In this document: positions 1 through 8,980 of the stretch, one piece after another
Position numbering within the stretch: position 1 is the stretch's first letter
Layout of the letters: every line of letters begins with the position of its first letter
NCBI GenBank assembly: GCA_026645415.1
Contig: JAPEVH010000034.1
Coordinates: 1 to 64,000 of the forward strand
Length of the DNA stretch: 64,000 nucleotides
Direction of reading: 5' to 3'
DNA from: Candidatus Electronema sp.
GTDB lineage: Bacteria; Desulfobacterota; Desulfobulbia; Desulfobulbales; Desulfobulbaceae
Program-made: the position numbers and the translations under genes
The notes under the pieces: generated by a model
The model's input: only the letters and a program-made list of their open reading frames with translations
What the model was told of the DNA's origin: nothing
The model's database searches: none

Positions 1-2168
1 TTGAAGAGGATGCAGCAGAGCCGGAAAAACTGGAAACGGTTGCTACTTTATCTGAGGAAATTGAAGACGAGGGTTTCGACTCCTTCTTCAATCTTGACGA
101 CGATATACCTGCGCCAGAAGCTGAAGAAGTAGAAAGCCTGAGCCTTGAGGATGCTGATGAGCTAACTTCAGACAGTCTCTTTGAAGAAACACCGGCGACA
201 GAACAACCTGAGCCTATAGCTGCTTTAACTGAGGAGCTAGACAGTCTGAGCCTTGAGGATGCTGAGGAGCTAACTTCAGACAGCCTCTTTGAAGAAGAAG
301 CCGAGCCGGAACAACCGGAAACCGTCGCTGCTTTAACTGAGGAGAGTGAAGACGAAGGCTTAGACTCTTTCTTCAATCTTGACGACGATACACCTGCGCT
401 GGAAACTGAAGAGGTAGAAAGCCTGAGCCTAGAGGATGCTGAGGAGCTAACTTCAGACGACAGTCTCTTTGAAGAAACACCAGAGCCGGAACAACCGGAA
501 ACGGTTGCTGCTTTGGCTGATGAGGGTGAAGACGAGGGCTTCGACTCTTTCTTCAATCTTGACGACGATACACCTGCGCTGGAAACTGAAGAGGTAGAAA
601 GCCTGAGCCTAGAGGATGCTGAGGAGCTAACTTCAGACGACAGGCTCTTTGAAGAGGAGGCAGCCGAGCCGGAAAAATTGGAAACGGTTGCTACCTTATC
701 TGAGGAAATTGAAGACGAGGGCTTCGACTCCTTCTTCAATCTTGACGACGATATACCTGCGCCAGAAGCTGAAGAAGTAGAAAGCCTGAGCCTAGAGGAT
801 GATGCTGATGAGCTAACCTCAGACGACAGTCTCTTTGAAGAGGAGGCAGCAGAGCCGGAACAACCGGAAACGGTTGCTGCTTTGGCTGATGAGGGTGAAG
901 ACGAGGGCTTAGACTCTTTCTTCAATCTTGACGACGATACACCTGCGCCGGAAGCTGAAGAAGTAGAAAGCCTGAGCCTAGAGGATGCTGATGAGCTAGC
1001 TTCAGACGACAGCTTCTTTGAAGAGGACGCACCGGAGACTGTTGTTTCTGGAGAAAGTATTGGCCAAGAACAGGCAACAGAAATTAACGAGAAACTGGAC
1101 TCATTATTTGATTTTGATGATGAAGGCTTATCAGGCGAGTCTCAAGTGTTACTAACCTCTCTTGGTGACGATGAGCAAAAGGAACTCTCCGCAGAGGAAG
1201 ATGTTTTCGCTAGTATCCCTGAAGACTCTCAGAAAAAAGAGAAGTCTGATGAAGATTTCATAAGTTCGTTTGAAGAACTTGATACCAGCGAAGATGAGGA
1301 AAATCCTCCTTCAGAGGATGACGATGTATTTGTCATTGCTCAAGGTGAGGAAGAGACGCTAGCTGCCTTTGAGGAGGAAGCTGAGTTTGATAATCTTCTC
1401 GATGAAGAATCCGATGATGATGTTGCAAGTGTAGTGAGCAATCTGGCTGAAACGGATGATGCAATGGTGTCCGCCTTTGAGGAGGAAGCCGTCGATGATG
1501 TGTCTTTTTCAGATACAACTCAAGAAAGCACTGCGACTCCAGATGATGACCTGATCCTTAGCAAAGAATATGAGGCAGCCAGTCAAGTTTTTGCTGAAGA
1601 ACCAGAAGGACTATTTAGTCAGTTTGATCAAGATAGCATTCCTGATGCTTTTGCAGGCAATGAGTTTGTCCAGAAGATTATCGAGAAAACAGAAGCGGTA
1701 GCTGAACCCGAATCCGAGTCTTCTCTCTTTTCTTCCCTTGCCTTGGCAGCCGCAGCTCTTTCGACAACTTCATCTGCACACGATTTGCAGCAGGTTGCTG
1801 AGTTAGCCGCAGCCGCACAGAAAGAAGAGAGCGTGCCTCCCAATAAGAACATTCTGCTGCATCTGCTCGGTTCTTCTTCTGCGATGTTAGCAAAAGCCCC
1901 TAACAGCAAGGCAGCAGATAACGGCAAGGCCTTAGTGCAGGAACTGGCTGCCGGACTAGATTCTTCAGAAGAGCCAAGCAAGCTGTCTGAGATCATTGGT
2001 CGTTACACTGCTTGGCAGCAAGACTTTTTTGAGCAACTCCTCAATGGCCGCAGCCAAGCAAGCAGCGCAGATTCTGAGCTGCATCAGCTCCAGAATGAGG
2101 TCACGCAGTTGAAGCAGGATGTGATCAGCGAAATCCGTTTACTCCGGCAGGAATTAGGAAAGGGATAG
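1..2168 (+). CDS. Acidic repeat protein, 5' end outside window
   Basis: An open frame runs from base 3 to the TAG at 2166-2168, so the gene starts upstream of the window. The first two thirds are Asp/Glu-rich and made of near-identical units of about 60 residues containing DSFFNLDDD, EEVESLSLEDA and ELTSDDSLFEEE. A non-repeated acidic region follows, then an Ala/Ser-rich part and a short C-terminal coiled coil (LHQLQNEVTQLKQDVISEIR) just before the end. No signal peptide or membrane segment is visible in the part seen. The aromatic cores FFNL inside acidic surroundings look like repeated docking motifs, which is inference. I do not recognise a family and propose no function. A TTG at 513 could be read as a start, but the repeats continue in frame on both sides of it, so it is not the true start. 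Confidence 0.85.
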   Translation, partial: EEDAAEPEKLETVATLSEEIEDEGFDSFFNLDDDIPAPEAEEVESLSLEDADELTSDSLFEETPATEQPEPIAALTEELDSLSLEDAEELTSDSLFEEEAEPEQPETVAALTEESEDEGLDSFFNLDDDTPALETEEVESLSLEDAEELTSDDSLFEETPEPEQPETVAALADEGEDEGFDSFFNLDDDTPALETEEVESLSLEDAEELTSDDRLFEEEAAEPEKLETVATLSEEIEDEGFDSFFNLDDDIPAPEAEEVESLSLEDDADELTSDDSLFEEEAAEPEQPETVAALADEGEDEGLDSFFNLDDDTPAPEAEEVESLSLEDADELASDDSFFEEDAPETVVSGESIGQEQATEINEKLDSLFDFDDEGLSGESQVLLTSLGDDEQKELSAEEDVFASIPEDSQKKEKSDEDFISSFEELDTSEDEENPPSEDDDVFVIAQGEEETLAAFEEEAEFDNLLDEESDDDVASVVSNLAETDDAMVSAFEEEAVDDVSFSDTTQESTATPDDDLILSKEYEAASQVFAEEPEGLFSQFDQDSIPDAFAGNEFVQKIIEKTEAVAEPESESSLFSSLALAAAALSTTSSAHDLQQVAELAAAAQKEESVPPNKNILLHLLGSSSAMLAKAPNSKAADNGKALVQELAAGLDSSEEPSKLSEIIGRYTAWQQDFFEQLLNGRSQASSADSELHQLQNEVTQLKQDVISEIRLLRQELGKG
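63..1020 (+). repeat. Coding tandem repeats, about 180-186 bp units
   Basis: Units beginning with gaagacgagggctt-like sequence start at 63, 348, 528, 711 and 897. Spacings are 285, 180, 183 and 186 bp. The 285-bp step contains one complete unit and one that has lost its first half (around 238-345). All length differences are multiples of three, so the frame is kept. The units are nearly identical at the nucleotide level, including synonymous positions, which suggests recent expansion or ongoing homogenisation. The array continues past the left edge of the window. Confidence 0.9.
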
Positions 2169-2212
2169 AGCTATTTTCATCAATCTGCTATATTTTCCAG
2201 TCAATTAGTTTG

Positions 2213-2251
2213 CCGGGCAGCAGCCAAAGCATAATGAGACTGCTCGCCCGG
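2213..2251 (+). terminator. Hairpin after the acidic repeat gene
   Basis: CCGGGC-AGCAG pairs with CTGCT-CGCCCGG across a 15-nt loop, with one bulged base. It is followed by a modestly T-rich stretch rather than a clean T-run. It lies between the stop at 2168 and thiS at 2280. It is probably a terminator, but it could be a leader structure for thiSGH. Confidence 0.5.
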
Positions 2252-2279
2252 TCTTGCCTTGTAACGATTCATTTTTATC

Positions 2280-2477
2280 ATGCAGATACTGTTAAACGGT
2301 CAGCCGGTGCAAACCAAAGGCCGGACTTTACACGCGCTCATCGTGGAACAGGACATTGTTCCTGAAACGATTGTCGCAGAAGTAAATCTTCAGTTGATTA
2401 AACAAGAGCACTGGCAGCAGTATGTTCTCCATCAAGGAGACACCGTAGAGCTGCTCAGTTTTGTTGGAGGTGGATGA
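2280..2477 (+). CDS. thiS: Sulfur carrier protein ThiS
   Basis: This 65-residue ubiquitin-like protein ends in Gly-Gly-Gly. ThiS proteins are adenylated at the terminal Gly and converted to a thiocarboxylate that donates sulfur to the thiazole ring of thiamine. The N-terminal MQILLNGQPVQ and the LLSFVGGG end are typical. No clear ribosome binding site precedes the ATG (only AT-rich sequence), so the exact start is slightly uncertain. The stop overlaps the thiG start as ATGA, indicating translational coupling. No ThiF adenylyltransferase is encoded nearby and must come from elsewhere. No TPP riboswitch is recognisable upstream. Confidence 0.9.
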   Translation: MQILLNGQPVQTKGRTLHALIVEQDIVPETIVAEVNLQLIKQEHWQQYVLHQGDTVELLSFVGGG

Positions 2478-3271
2478 TGGTGGAAGAAAACGGCGCGGCG
2501 GCAGATGATGCGTTGCTCCTAGGCGGAGTACGCTTTACAAACCGCTTGCTCACAGGTACAGGAAAGTTTGCCTCACGGGATTTGATTACTCCTATGCTGG
2601 CTGCAAGCGGTTCTGAGATGATTACAGTTGCGCTGCGCCGAGTTGATCTCAAAGCAGGCGAGCAGGACATCCTCCGATATATTCCTTCTTCGGTGCGGGT
2701 GTTGCCCAATACCTCTGGCGCACGAACCGCAGCAGAGGCGGTGCGAATTGCTAAGATCGCCAGAGAAGCAGGTTGTGGTGATTTCATCAAGATCGAGGTG
2801 ATCACCGACATCAAATATCTGCTGCCAGACAATACAGAGACCCTCCGGGCCACGGAACTGCTTGCCAAGGAAGGTTTTATTGTCTTGCCGTATATTATGC
2901 CAGACATCACCATCAGCAAGCAGCTGCACGATGCAGGCGCAGCCGCAGTGATGCCGCTTGGCTCGCCTATTGGCAGCAACCAAGGCTTAGAGATGAAGGC
3001 GATGATTAAGCGAATTATTGCAAGCAGCAAACTGCCCGTGGTGGTTGATGCAGGGATAGGCAAACCCTCGCAGGCAGCAGAGGCTATGGAACTAGGCGCA
3101 GACGCAGTTTTGGTCAACACAGCCATTGCTACCAGTAATGATCCAGTTATGGCGGGCAAAGCCTTTGCCTTGGCAGTGCAGGCTGGCAGGCTGGCACGAC
3201 TAGCCCAGCTTGCTGAAGAAAAGGAATATGCCGAAGCCTCCTCGCCTTTGACCGGCTTTCTGAGGGCATAA
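2474..3271 (+). CDS. thiG: Thiazole synthase ThiG
   Basis: This protein of about 265 residues is a TIM barrel of normal family length. It forms the thiazole phosphate of thiamine from 1-deoxy-D-xylulose 5-phosphate, dehydroglycine and ThiS thiocarboxylate. Visible family signatures are LLTGTGKF near residue 25, TVALRRVDL near 51, the Schiff-base Lys106 in DFIKIEVI, LPYIMPD, and the phosphate-binding VMPLGSPIGSNQG and VVVDAGIGKPS segments. Two ATGs (2474 and 2477) are possible. The GGAGG at 2467-2471 lies inside the end of thiS and is very close to the first ATG, so 2477 may be the one used. thiH follows after 2 bp. Confidence 0.97.
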   Translation: MMVEENGAAADDALLLGGVRFTNRLLTGTGKFASRDLITPMLAASGSEMITVALRRVDLKAGEQDILRYIPSSVRVLPNTSGARTAAEAVRIAKIAREAGCGDFIKIEVITDIKYLLPDNTETLRATELLAKEGFIVLPYIMPDITISKQLHDAGAAAVMPLGSPIGSNQGLEMKAMIKRIIASSKLPVVVDAGIGKPSQAAEAMELGADAVLVNTAIATSNDPVMAGKAFALAVQAGRLARLAQLAEEKEYAEASSPLTGFLRA

Positions 3272-3273
3272 TA

Positions 3274-4386
3274 ATGTCCTTTTTCAACACCATCCTTGAA
3301 CTGGAATCCTTTGATGTTTCCAGCTATTTCCAAACAGTCACTGCTGCGGATGTCGAGCGGTCGTTACGCCGTGAGGAGCAGCTTGATCAGCGCGACTTGC
3401 TCAACCTGCTCTCGCCAGTTGCGCAGAACTCTTTGGAAGAGATGGCCCAGCGGGCAAGACGACTGACCTTGCAGCATTTTGGGCGCATCATTGGTTTATA
3501 TGCCCCGATCTATATCTCTGATTACTGCGCCAATTCTTGCACCTACTGCGGATTCCATGCAAGTGTAAAATTCAAGCGCACTAAGCTGACCTTAGCGGAA
3601 ATTGAGCAAGAAGCAGCAGCCATTGCTGCGACAGGTATTCGCCATATTTTGGTGCTCACTGGCGAGGCACCGGGCAAGACCCCGATGTCCTATCTGACAG
3701 ATACAGTGCTGCTGCTGAAGCAGTACTTTTCTTCCATTGCCTTGGAAATCTTTCCGCTTGATGAAGCAGACTACCTGACCTTATGTCAAGCTGGAGCAGA
3801 CTCGTTGACGGTCTATCAAGAGACATACGACCGAGAAACGTACAAAGAAGTTCATCCAAGCGGGAAAAAAGCAGATTACGCCTATCGTTTGGCAACTCCA
3901 GAGCGGGGCGCGAAGGCAGGTTTTCGAGCAATCAACATTGGCCCGCTTTTTGGTCTTGCAGAGCCACGGCGCGAGGCTTGGCTGGCTGCCCTTCATGCGC
4001 GCTGGTTGGAGCAGGAGTTTCCTGATGTAGAGCTGTCTCTCTCTTTACCGCGTATGCGAAAAGCTGAAGGGGCTATTCCGCCGCGATATCTAGTGGAAGA
4101 TCGAGACTTTGTCCAGTTCATGCTGGCGTGGCGGCTTTTCATGCCAAGGTTGGGCATCACTGTTTCCACACGTGAGTCAGCAGCGTTTCGTGATCGGCTG
4201 ATACAGCTTGGCGCAACTCGTTTTTCCTCTGGTTCCAAAACAGGTGTGGGCGAGTACGCGGTCAGGAGTCATGATGAGGCGGCAGTACAGTTTAAGGTGA
4301 CAGATGACCGCAGCGTCGATGAGGTGGCAGCAATGATTCGGCGGAGCGGTTATCAGCCAGTCTTTAAGGACTGGGAGATTGTATAA
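3274..4386 (+). CDS. thiH: 2-iminoacetate synthase ThiH
   Basis: This 370-residue radical-SAM enzyme cleaves tyrosine to dehydroglycine (2-iminoacetate) and p-cresol, supplying ThiG. The iron-sulfur motif CxxxCxxC is at Cys85, Cys89 and Cys92 (YCANSCTYCGF). Later ThiH signatures include the LTGEAPG, SLTVYQETYD and RAINIGPLFGL segments. It forms an operon with thiS and thiG. ThiH rather than the oxygen-dependent ThiO is the anaerobic solution for dehydroglycine, consistent with an anaerobe. A terminator follows the stop. Confidence 0.97.
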   Translation: MSFFNTILELESFDVSSYFQTVTAADVERSLRREEQLDQRDLLNLLSPVAQNSLEEMAQRARRLTLQHFGRIIGLYAPIYISDYCANSCTYCGFHASVKFKRTKLTLAEIEQEAAAIAATGIRHILVLTGEAPGKTPMSYLTDTVLLLKQYFSSIALEIFPLDEADYLTLCQAGADSLTVYQETYDRETYKEVHPSGKKADYAYRLATPERGAKAGFRAINIGPLFGLAEPRREAWLAALHARWLEQEFPDVELSLSLPRMRKAEGAIPPRYLVEDRDFVQFMLAWRLFMPRLGITVSTRESAAFRDRLIQLGATRFSSGSKTGVGEYAVRSHDEAAVQFKVTDDRSVDEVAAMIRRSGYQPVFKDWEIV

Positions 4387-4412
4387 GCAACTTTTAGCCC
4401 TCCTTGTCAGAT

Positions 4413-4443
4413 AGCAGCTCATTTGAGTTGCTATTTTTGTTTT
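4413..4443 (+). terminator. Rho-independent terminator of thiSGH
   Basis: AGCAGCTC pairs with GAGTTGCT (one G-U pair) around an ATTT loop and is followed directly by ATTTTTGTTTT. It sits 27 bp after the thiH stop. Confidence 0.85.
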
Positions 4444-4583
4444 ATATCCTCCACATTTTTCATATCTCTTTTCTCAAGAGGGTGTGTTTGTGCTGCAATA
4501 TGAACCTTATGGGATCAGCAGAATGAGGTAGGTTGCCGCATTGCGGAAACCCAGTCTGTGGCTCTCCCGTGCTCAGAAAAAAA

Positions 4584-4690
4584 CATCGGGCGAGGCCGTC
4601 AGAAAACATCGCTCGATCTCAGAAAATACATCAAGCGATCTTGTACTGTGACATCGAGCGAGGCCGCAGTACGGCATCGAGCGAGGTTTT
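4584..4690 (+). repeat. Five-unit array, 22-23 bp period
   Basis: CATC-G/A-GCGA units start at 4584, 4607, 4629, 4652 and 4675 (steps 23, 22, 23, 23). The consensus is close to CATCGAGCGAGGCCGYAGTA. The units are imperfect. Dyad symmetry is visible only locally, for example CAAG-CGAT-CTTG in unit 3 and GCCG-CAGTA-CGGC between units 4 and 5. The array is between thiH and frdA, about 140 bp before the preferred frdA start. Confidence 0.75.
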
Positions 4691-4828
4691 TCTTGGAGAA
4701 GCAGGATGGATGGGAGAGGAGGAGTTGCTTTGCTGTATTTTCCCAGTTGACAGGGGGAGATGTGCTCCGTAAACTGGGTGAGCAATTTGCTAAGGAATAC
4801 TAACAGATCGAATATCTTACTAGCCTTG

Positions 4829-6757
4829 ATGAATCTCTCCTCCAACATCCCCCCCGGCCCGCTGCCGGAGAAATGGGATTCCTGCCGCTTCAACAGTAAG
4901 CTCGTCAGTCCAGCCAACCGCCGCAAGTATGAAATCATTGTGGTTGGCACTGGTCTAGCCGGAGCTTCTGCTGCCGCTACACTGGGTGAATTGGGCTACA
5001 GCGTCAAGGTCTTCTGCCTCCAAGATAGCCCGCGCCGTGCCCACTCCATTGCTGCGCAGGGCGGCATCAATGCGGCCAAGAACTACCAAAACGACGGCGA
5101 TTCGGTGCTGCGCCTGTTCTACGACACCATCAAAGGCGGCGACTTCCGCGCCCGTGAAGCCAATGTTTATCGCCTAGCGCAGGTCTCGAATGCGATCATA
5201 GATCACTGCGTGGCCCAAGGCGTGCCCTTTGCCAGAGAATACGGCGGCCTGCTCGCCAACCGTTCCTTTGGCGGAACGCAGGTCTCGCGCACCTTTTACG
5301 CACGCGGCCAGACTGGACAGCAGCTTCTACTTGGTGCCTATTCCGCCCTGATGCGGCAAGTTGCAGCAGGCCGAGTCACGGTCTATTCGCGCCGGGAGAT
5401 GATGGACTTAGCGGTAATTGACGGCAGAGCGCAGGGAATCATTGTCCGTAACCTGCTTACTGGTCAGCTCGAACGCTACGCCGCCGATGCGGTGGTGCTG
5501 GCTACGGGTGGCTACGGCAACGCCTTTTATCTTTCCACCAACGCCATATCTGGCAATATCACGGCTGCGTGGCGGGCGCACCGGCGCGGGGCTGCTTTTG
5601 CCAACCCCTGTTTTGTCCAGATTCATCCGACCTGCATCCCGATGCACGGCGACTATCAAAGCAAACTCACCCTAATGAGCGAGAGCCTGCGCAATGATGG
5701 CCGGGTCTGGGTTCCCCAAAACGCAGATGACCAGCGACCGCCAGCGGCAATCCCGGAGGCAGAGCGAGATTACTACTTGGAGCGCAAGTACCCGCGCTTC
5801 GGCAATCTGGTGCCCCGTGACGTGGCTTCGCGCAACGCCAAGGAGGTCTGCGACCAAGGCCGAGGCGTGGGCGCAACCGGCAAGGCTGTCTATCTGGACT
5901 TTGCCGAGGCGATTGAACGCGACGGGCTGGCGGTGATTGAGCGCAAGTACGGCAACCTCTTCCAGATGTATGAGAAGATTACTGCTGCTGATCCGAGCAA
6001 AGAGCCGATGATGATCTACCCGGCAGTGCATTACGCGATGGGCGGGCTGTGGGTGGATTACAACCTCCAGTCAACCATTGACGGCCTCTTTGTCATTGGC
6101 GAGGCCAACTTCTCGGACCACGGCGCAAACCGGCTTGGTGCCAGCGCGCTCATGCAGGGCTTGGCAGACGGCTACTTCATCCTACCCTGCACTATCAGCA
6201 ATTATCTGGCCCAGCATAGCCCCGGCAAGCCCGCGCTGGCGCACTCTGTCTTTGCCGAGCTGGAAGAAGAAACCGCCGAGCGTCTTGCCCGCCTCCTGCG
6301 CAACCGCAACCCGCACAAGCCGGGAATCCAGACTGTTGATCAGTTGCACCGTAAACTTGGCGCCATTCTTTGGGAATATTGCGGCATGGCGCGCAACAGG
6401 GAAGGTTTGCTCAAGGCTCTGGCCGAAATTCCGCAGTTGCGGCAGGAGTTTTGGGAGCATGTCTATGTGCCGGGCAGAGGCGAGGATTTGAATCAATCGC
6501 TGGAGAGGGCAGGGCGGGTGGCCGATTTCTTAGAATTCTCCGAAACAATGGTGTTGGATGCGCTGGAGCGGGAAGAGTCCTGCGGCTGTCATCTGCGCGA
6601 GGAAAGCCAGACTGAGGACGGCGAGGCGTTACGTGACGATGCGAAGTACAGTCATGTTGCAGTCTGGGAATATCAGGGCGAAGGGAAACGCCCGCTGCTG
6701 TACAAGGAGCCGCTACGGTTTGAGGCGGTTACGCCTTCTCAGAGGAATTACAAATAA
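4829..6757 (+). CDS. frdA: Fumarate reductase/succinate dehydrogenase flavoprotein
   Basis: This FAD-binding catalytic subunit of about 642 residues interconverts fumarate and succinate at the inner face of the cytoplasmic membrane. It has the dinucleotide-binding [15 protein letters not shown] and the [18 protein letters not shown] motif with the His that normally carries covalent FAD. Substrate-site segments [10 protein letters not shown] and [13 protein letters not shown], and a C-terminal helical domain, are also present. It resembles the Geobacter-type FrdA, whose N-terminus aligns with [17 protein letters not shown] therefore chose ATG 4829 rather than the frame's first ATG at 4760, whose purine box is too close to function. 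No iron-sulfur (B) or cytochrome b (C) subunit is adjacent, which is unusual because the usual order is C-A-B. Confidence 0.93.
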   Translation: MNLSSNIPPGPLPEKWDSCRFNSKLVSPANRRKYEIIVVGTGLAGASAAATLGELGYSVKVFCLQDSPRRAHSIAAQGGINAAKNYQNDGDSVLRLFYDTIKGGDFRAREANVYRLAQVSNAIIDHCVAQGVPFAREYGGLLANRSFGGTQVSRTFYARGQTGQQLLLGAYSALMRQVAAGRVTVYSRREMMDLAVIDGRAQGIIVRNLLTGQLERYAADAVVLATGGYGNAFYLSTNAISGNITAAWRAHRRGAAFANPCFVQIHPTCIPMHGDYQSKLTLMSESLRNDGRVWVPQNADDQRPPAAIPEAERDYYLERKYPRFGNLVPRDVASRNAKEVCDQGRGVGATGKAVYLDFAEAIERDGLAVIERKYGNLFQMYEKITAADPSKEPMMIYPAVHYAMGGLWVDYNLQSTIDGLFVIGEANFSDHGANRLGASALMQGLADGYFILPCTISNYLAQHSPGKPALAHSVFAELEEETAERLARLLRNRNPHKPGIQTVDQLHRKLGAILWEYCGMARNREGLLKALAEIPQLRQEFWEHVYVPGRGEDLNQSLERAGRVADFLEFSETMVLDALEREESCGCHLREESQTEDGEALRDDAKYSHVAVWEYQGEGKRPLLYKEPLRFEAVTPSQRNYK

Positions 6758-6768
6758 CCTTTATTATC

Positions 6769-8544
6769 ATGATCATCATTCCAAATCTTGCCCTTGCCGG
6801 ATACCGAAGTTTCGGCAAGGAGCCGCAGTATTTTGATCATTTTGCCAAGATCAACTTGTTTATTGGTCAGAATAACGCGGGAAAATCAAATGTGCTTCGA
6901 TTTTTAACGGAGAGGTATCAGCAAGCATCAGAAGAACTGTATAATACTAAAAAATCGATTTCGTTGGATTATGCACTATCTCAGTATTTACCAGATAAAC
7001 CGCCGACTCTAATTGGAATAGGAGAACAGATTGATCTTGATGAGTTGCCGCCGGATCACCGCTTAATTGCTCACGTAATCCATCAAGGGCAACGTTCTAT
7101 TGCAGGCAATTTTTTTTTAAAGGTTATGAAGGAAAAAGCTAAAAAAGATAATACGCTGCTATGCTGGAATTTTTACAAATCTCCTGTAATAAGACAAAGC
7201 GAAACAGATATTGAGAGGGCATGGTCGAATGCTGTTGCGAGTCTTCCTGATAAAGAAATTAAGCAATTATGGGAAATTGCTACAGGAAATGACTACAGAG
7301 GAAGTCATCGGGATATTTTAGAACCTGAAATAAGGAACCGAATGCCAACTCGTCCTGTAAAAATAAAATCACAACTCATCCCTGCAATCAGAAGAATCGG
7401 CGAGCAAGGCAGCAGCTCAGATAAGTTTGACGGCACAGGCATCATTGACCGGCTGGCAAGGCTGCAAAACCCGGATGTGCATAGCCAGCACGAGCGGGAA
7501 CGATTCAAAGAAATCACCGATTTTCTCCGTGATGTTGTTGATCGTCCTGATTCTGTCTTGGAAATTCCTTACGAACGCGACACGATTCTTGTTCACATGG
7601 ACGGCAGAGTGCTGCCCATTGAATCACTGGGAACAGGCATTCATGAAGTGGTCATTCTGGCCGCCGCCGCAACTGTGCTTTCCGAACATGTTGTTTGCAT
7701 TGAAGAACCTGAACTGCATCTCAATCCCATTCTTCAGCGCAAGCTGATCCGTTATCTTGCCACGCACACCAGCAACCAGTATTTCATCACCACCCATTCT
7801 GCCGTGCTGATGGATGTTCCTGATGCCGAGATTTATCACATCCAATTAGTCAACGGTGCTTCCGTGGTGGAACGGGTGACATCGGGCAAACAAAAGTCAG
7901 CAGTCTGCGAAGATTTGGGCTATCATCCCTCTGATCTTCTTCAGGCAAACTGCATCATCTGGGTGGAAGGGCCGTCGGACAGGATTTATCTGAATTGGTG
8001 GCTGAAAAGTCTCGATTCATCCCTTGTCGAAGGTATCAACTACAGCATTATGTTCTACGGCGGTAGACTGTTATCGCATCTGTCCAACGGTGATATTGAA
8101 TCTACAAATGTTGCTGATTTTATCTCGCTGCGCCGCCTGAATAACAGAGGCGTGATATTGATTGACAGCGACAAAAAAAGTGCGCATTCACGCATTCACG
8201 AGACAAAACGCAGGTTACGGGATGAATTTGATTCCAAGCCGGGTCATGCTTGGATAACCGAAGGGCGGGAGATTGAAAATTATCTTCCCGCAGAGCAGGT
8301 GAAAGCTGCAATTAAAGCAGTTCGTCCGCAGGCAAAGAACATCGGGCCGTTTGAGAAATATGACAACACGCTGAAGATTACTGGTGGAAAAGGAAAAGAA
8401 ACGCAAGCATCAAAGATTGATGTGGCTCATTGGATCATAAAGCAATGCAGTCCTGACTTTTCAAACTACGATCTTAAACGGCAGCTCGAAAAGCTGGTCA
8501 ATTTTATTCGGGAATCAAATCCACAGCAGGTGATATCTGTTTGA
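6769..8544 (+). CDS. OLD-family ATP-dependent nuclease (AAA + TOPRIM)
   Basis: A 591-residue protein with an ABC/SMC-type ATPase domain and a C-terminal TOPRIM nuclease domain. Walker A is GQNNAGKSN (about residues 33-41), Walker B is CIEEPELHLNP (about 310-320), followed by the switch motif FITTHSAVLMD. TOPRIM acidic motifs are WVEGPSD (about 398) and LIDSDKK (about 464-470), followed by GREIENYL. Family members (P2 OLD, GajA) nick or cut DNA and act against phages. It stands alone: no UvrD-like GajB helicase and no reverse transcriptase is adjacent, so class 1 OLD fits better than Gabija. It starts 11 bp after frdA on the same strand, with base composition more AT-rich than frdA, suggesting insertion behind a host promoter. 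Confidence 0.88.
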   Translation: MIIIPNLALAGYRSFGKEPQYFDHFAKINLFIGQNNAGKSNVLRFLTERYQQASEELYNTKKSISLDYALSQYLPDKPPTLIGIGEQIDLDELPPDHRLIAHVIHQGQRSIAGNFFLKVMKEKAKKDNTLLCWNFYKSPVIRQSETDIERAWSNAVASLPDKEIKQLWEIATGNDYRGSHRDILEPEIRNRMPTRPVKIKSQLIPAIRRIGEQGSSSDKFDGTGIIDRLARLQNPDVHSQHERERFKEITDFLRDVVDRPDSVLEIPYERDTILVHMDGRVLPIESLGTGIHEVVILAAAATVLSEHVVCIEEPELHLNPILQRKLIRYLATHTSNQYFITTHSAVLMDVPDAEIYHIQLVNGASVVERVTSGKQKSAVCEDLGYHPSDLLQANCIIWVEGPSDRIYLNWWLKSLDSSLVEGINYSIMFYGGRLLSHLSNGDIESTNVADFISLRRLNNRGVILIDSDKKSAHSRIHETKRRLRDEFDSKPGHAWITEGREIENYLPAEQVKAAIKAVRPQAKNIGPFEKYDNTLKITGGKGKETQASKIDVAHWIIKQCSPDFSNYDLKRQLEKLVNFIRESNPQQVISV

Positions 8545-8608
8545 GAACTTTCCGCTATAAATAGGATACAGCTTCTGTCAGAACCACGCCGGTGCCCGGC
8601 AATTGGAC

Positions 8609-8980
8609 TTACAGTAAAGAAGTCAACACCTCACAGCTCCGACAAACGTCCATCTTATCCTTGCCTTCTTTGCCTGAAGTACATTCACAGAGGGTGCCAT
8701 TGAGAAACCAGCAGAGATGGCCTGCCTGAAATTCCCATGCTGGACATTCTTTTTTGCAATTACATTTTTTTAGCATCCAGCATTCTTTTCGTTTTGAGAC
8801 ATCTTCTCTTCGTTGGTTAACTACTAAAAATAATAATTTACGCTCTATATGCAGGGGGACTGTTCGCCAGCCTTGCTCATAGCTCTGGACAGCTTTAAGA
8901 GAGACTCCCAGTAATTTAGAGAGTGATTTCTGTGTTTTACCTAGCTTCTTGCGATATTGGCTGAATTCTTCAGAAGTCAT
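8609..8980 (-). CDS. HTH regulator with two-CW cysteine domain
   Basis: This 123-residue protein has an N-terminal Xre-type helix-turn-helix (LGKTQKSLSKLLGVSLKAVQ, about residues 13-32, then SYEQGWR). The C-terminal half is cysteine-rich (ECWMLKKCNCKKECPAWEF, HLCWFLNGTLC, CRSCEVL). The paired Cys-Trp motifs match the two-CW domain, probably a metal or redox centre. A second two-CW protein is encoded at 41813-42139. A DNA-binding domain joined to a cysteine sensor suggests a redox- or metal-responsive repressor, which is inference. It is convergent with the OLD gene, separated by a small GCCGG-tgc-CCGGC hairpin at 8588-8600. Confidence 0.8.
   Translation of the reverse strand: MTSEEFSQYRKKLGKTQKSLSKLLGVSLKAVQSYEQGWRTVPLHIERKLLFLVVNQRREDVSKRKECWMLKKCNCKKECPAWEFQAGHLCWFLNGTLCECTSGKEGKDKMDVCRSCEVLTSLL

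Larger units (their letters stand above)
4387..4828. other. Non-coding gap between thiH and frdA
   Basis: This 440-bp gap holds the thiH terminator, an 11-bp palindrome CCGCATTGCGG at 4536-4546, a 23-bp-period array at 4584-4690, and a purine-rich AGGGGGAG at 4752-4759 that touches an upstream ATG at 4760. Small open frames here overlap one another and show no family features. I treat them as spurious. Confidence 0.6.

Noticed and set aside
2169-2279. Possible TPP riboswitch before thiSGH
   Set aside because: Neither the CUGAGA box nor the GAxxCUGAU/GGNUAAU part of the THI element is present; only a simple hairpin is seen.
2455-3333. Long minus-strand open frame over thiG
   Set aside because: It is the antisense shadow of thiG, rich in Ser/Ala with no family features; thiG itself is unambiguous.
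6769-8544. Gabija defence system
   Set aside because: The GajA-like architecture is present but no UvrD-like GajB follows; a stand-alone OLD protein is the safer call.
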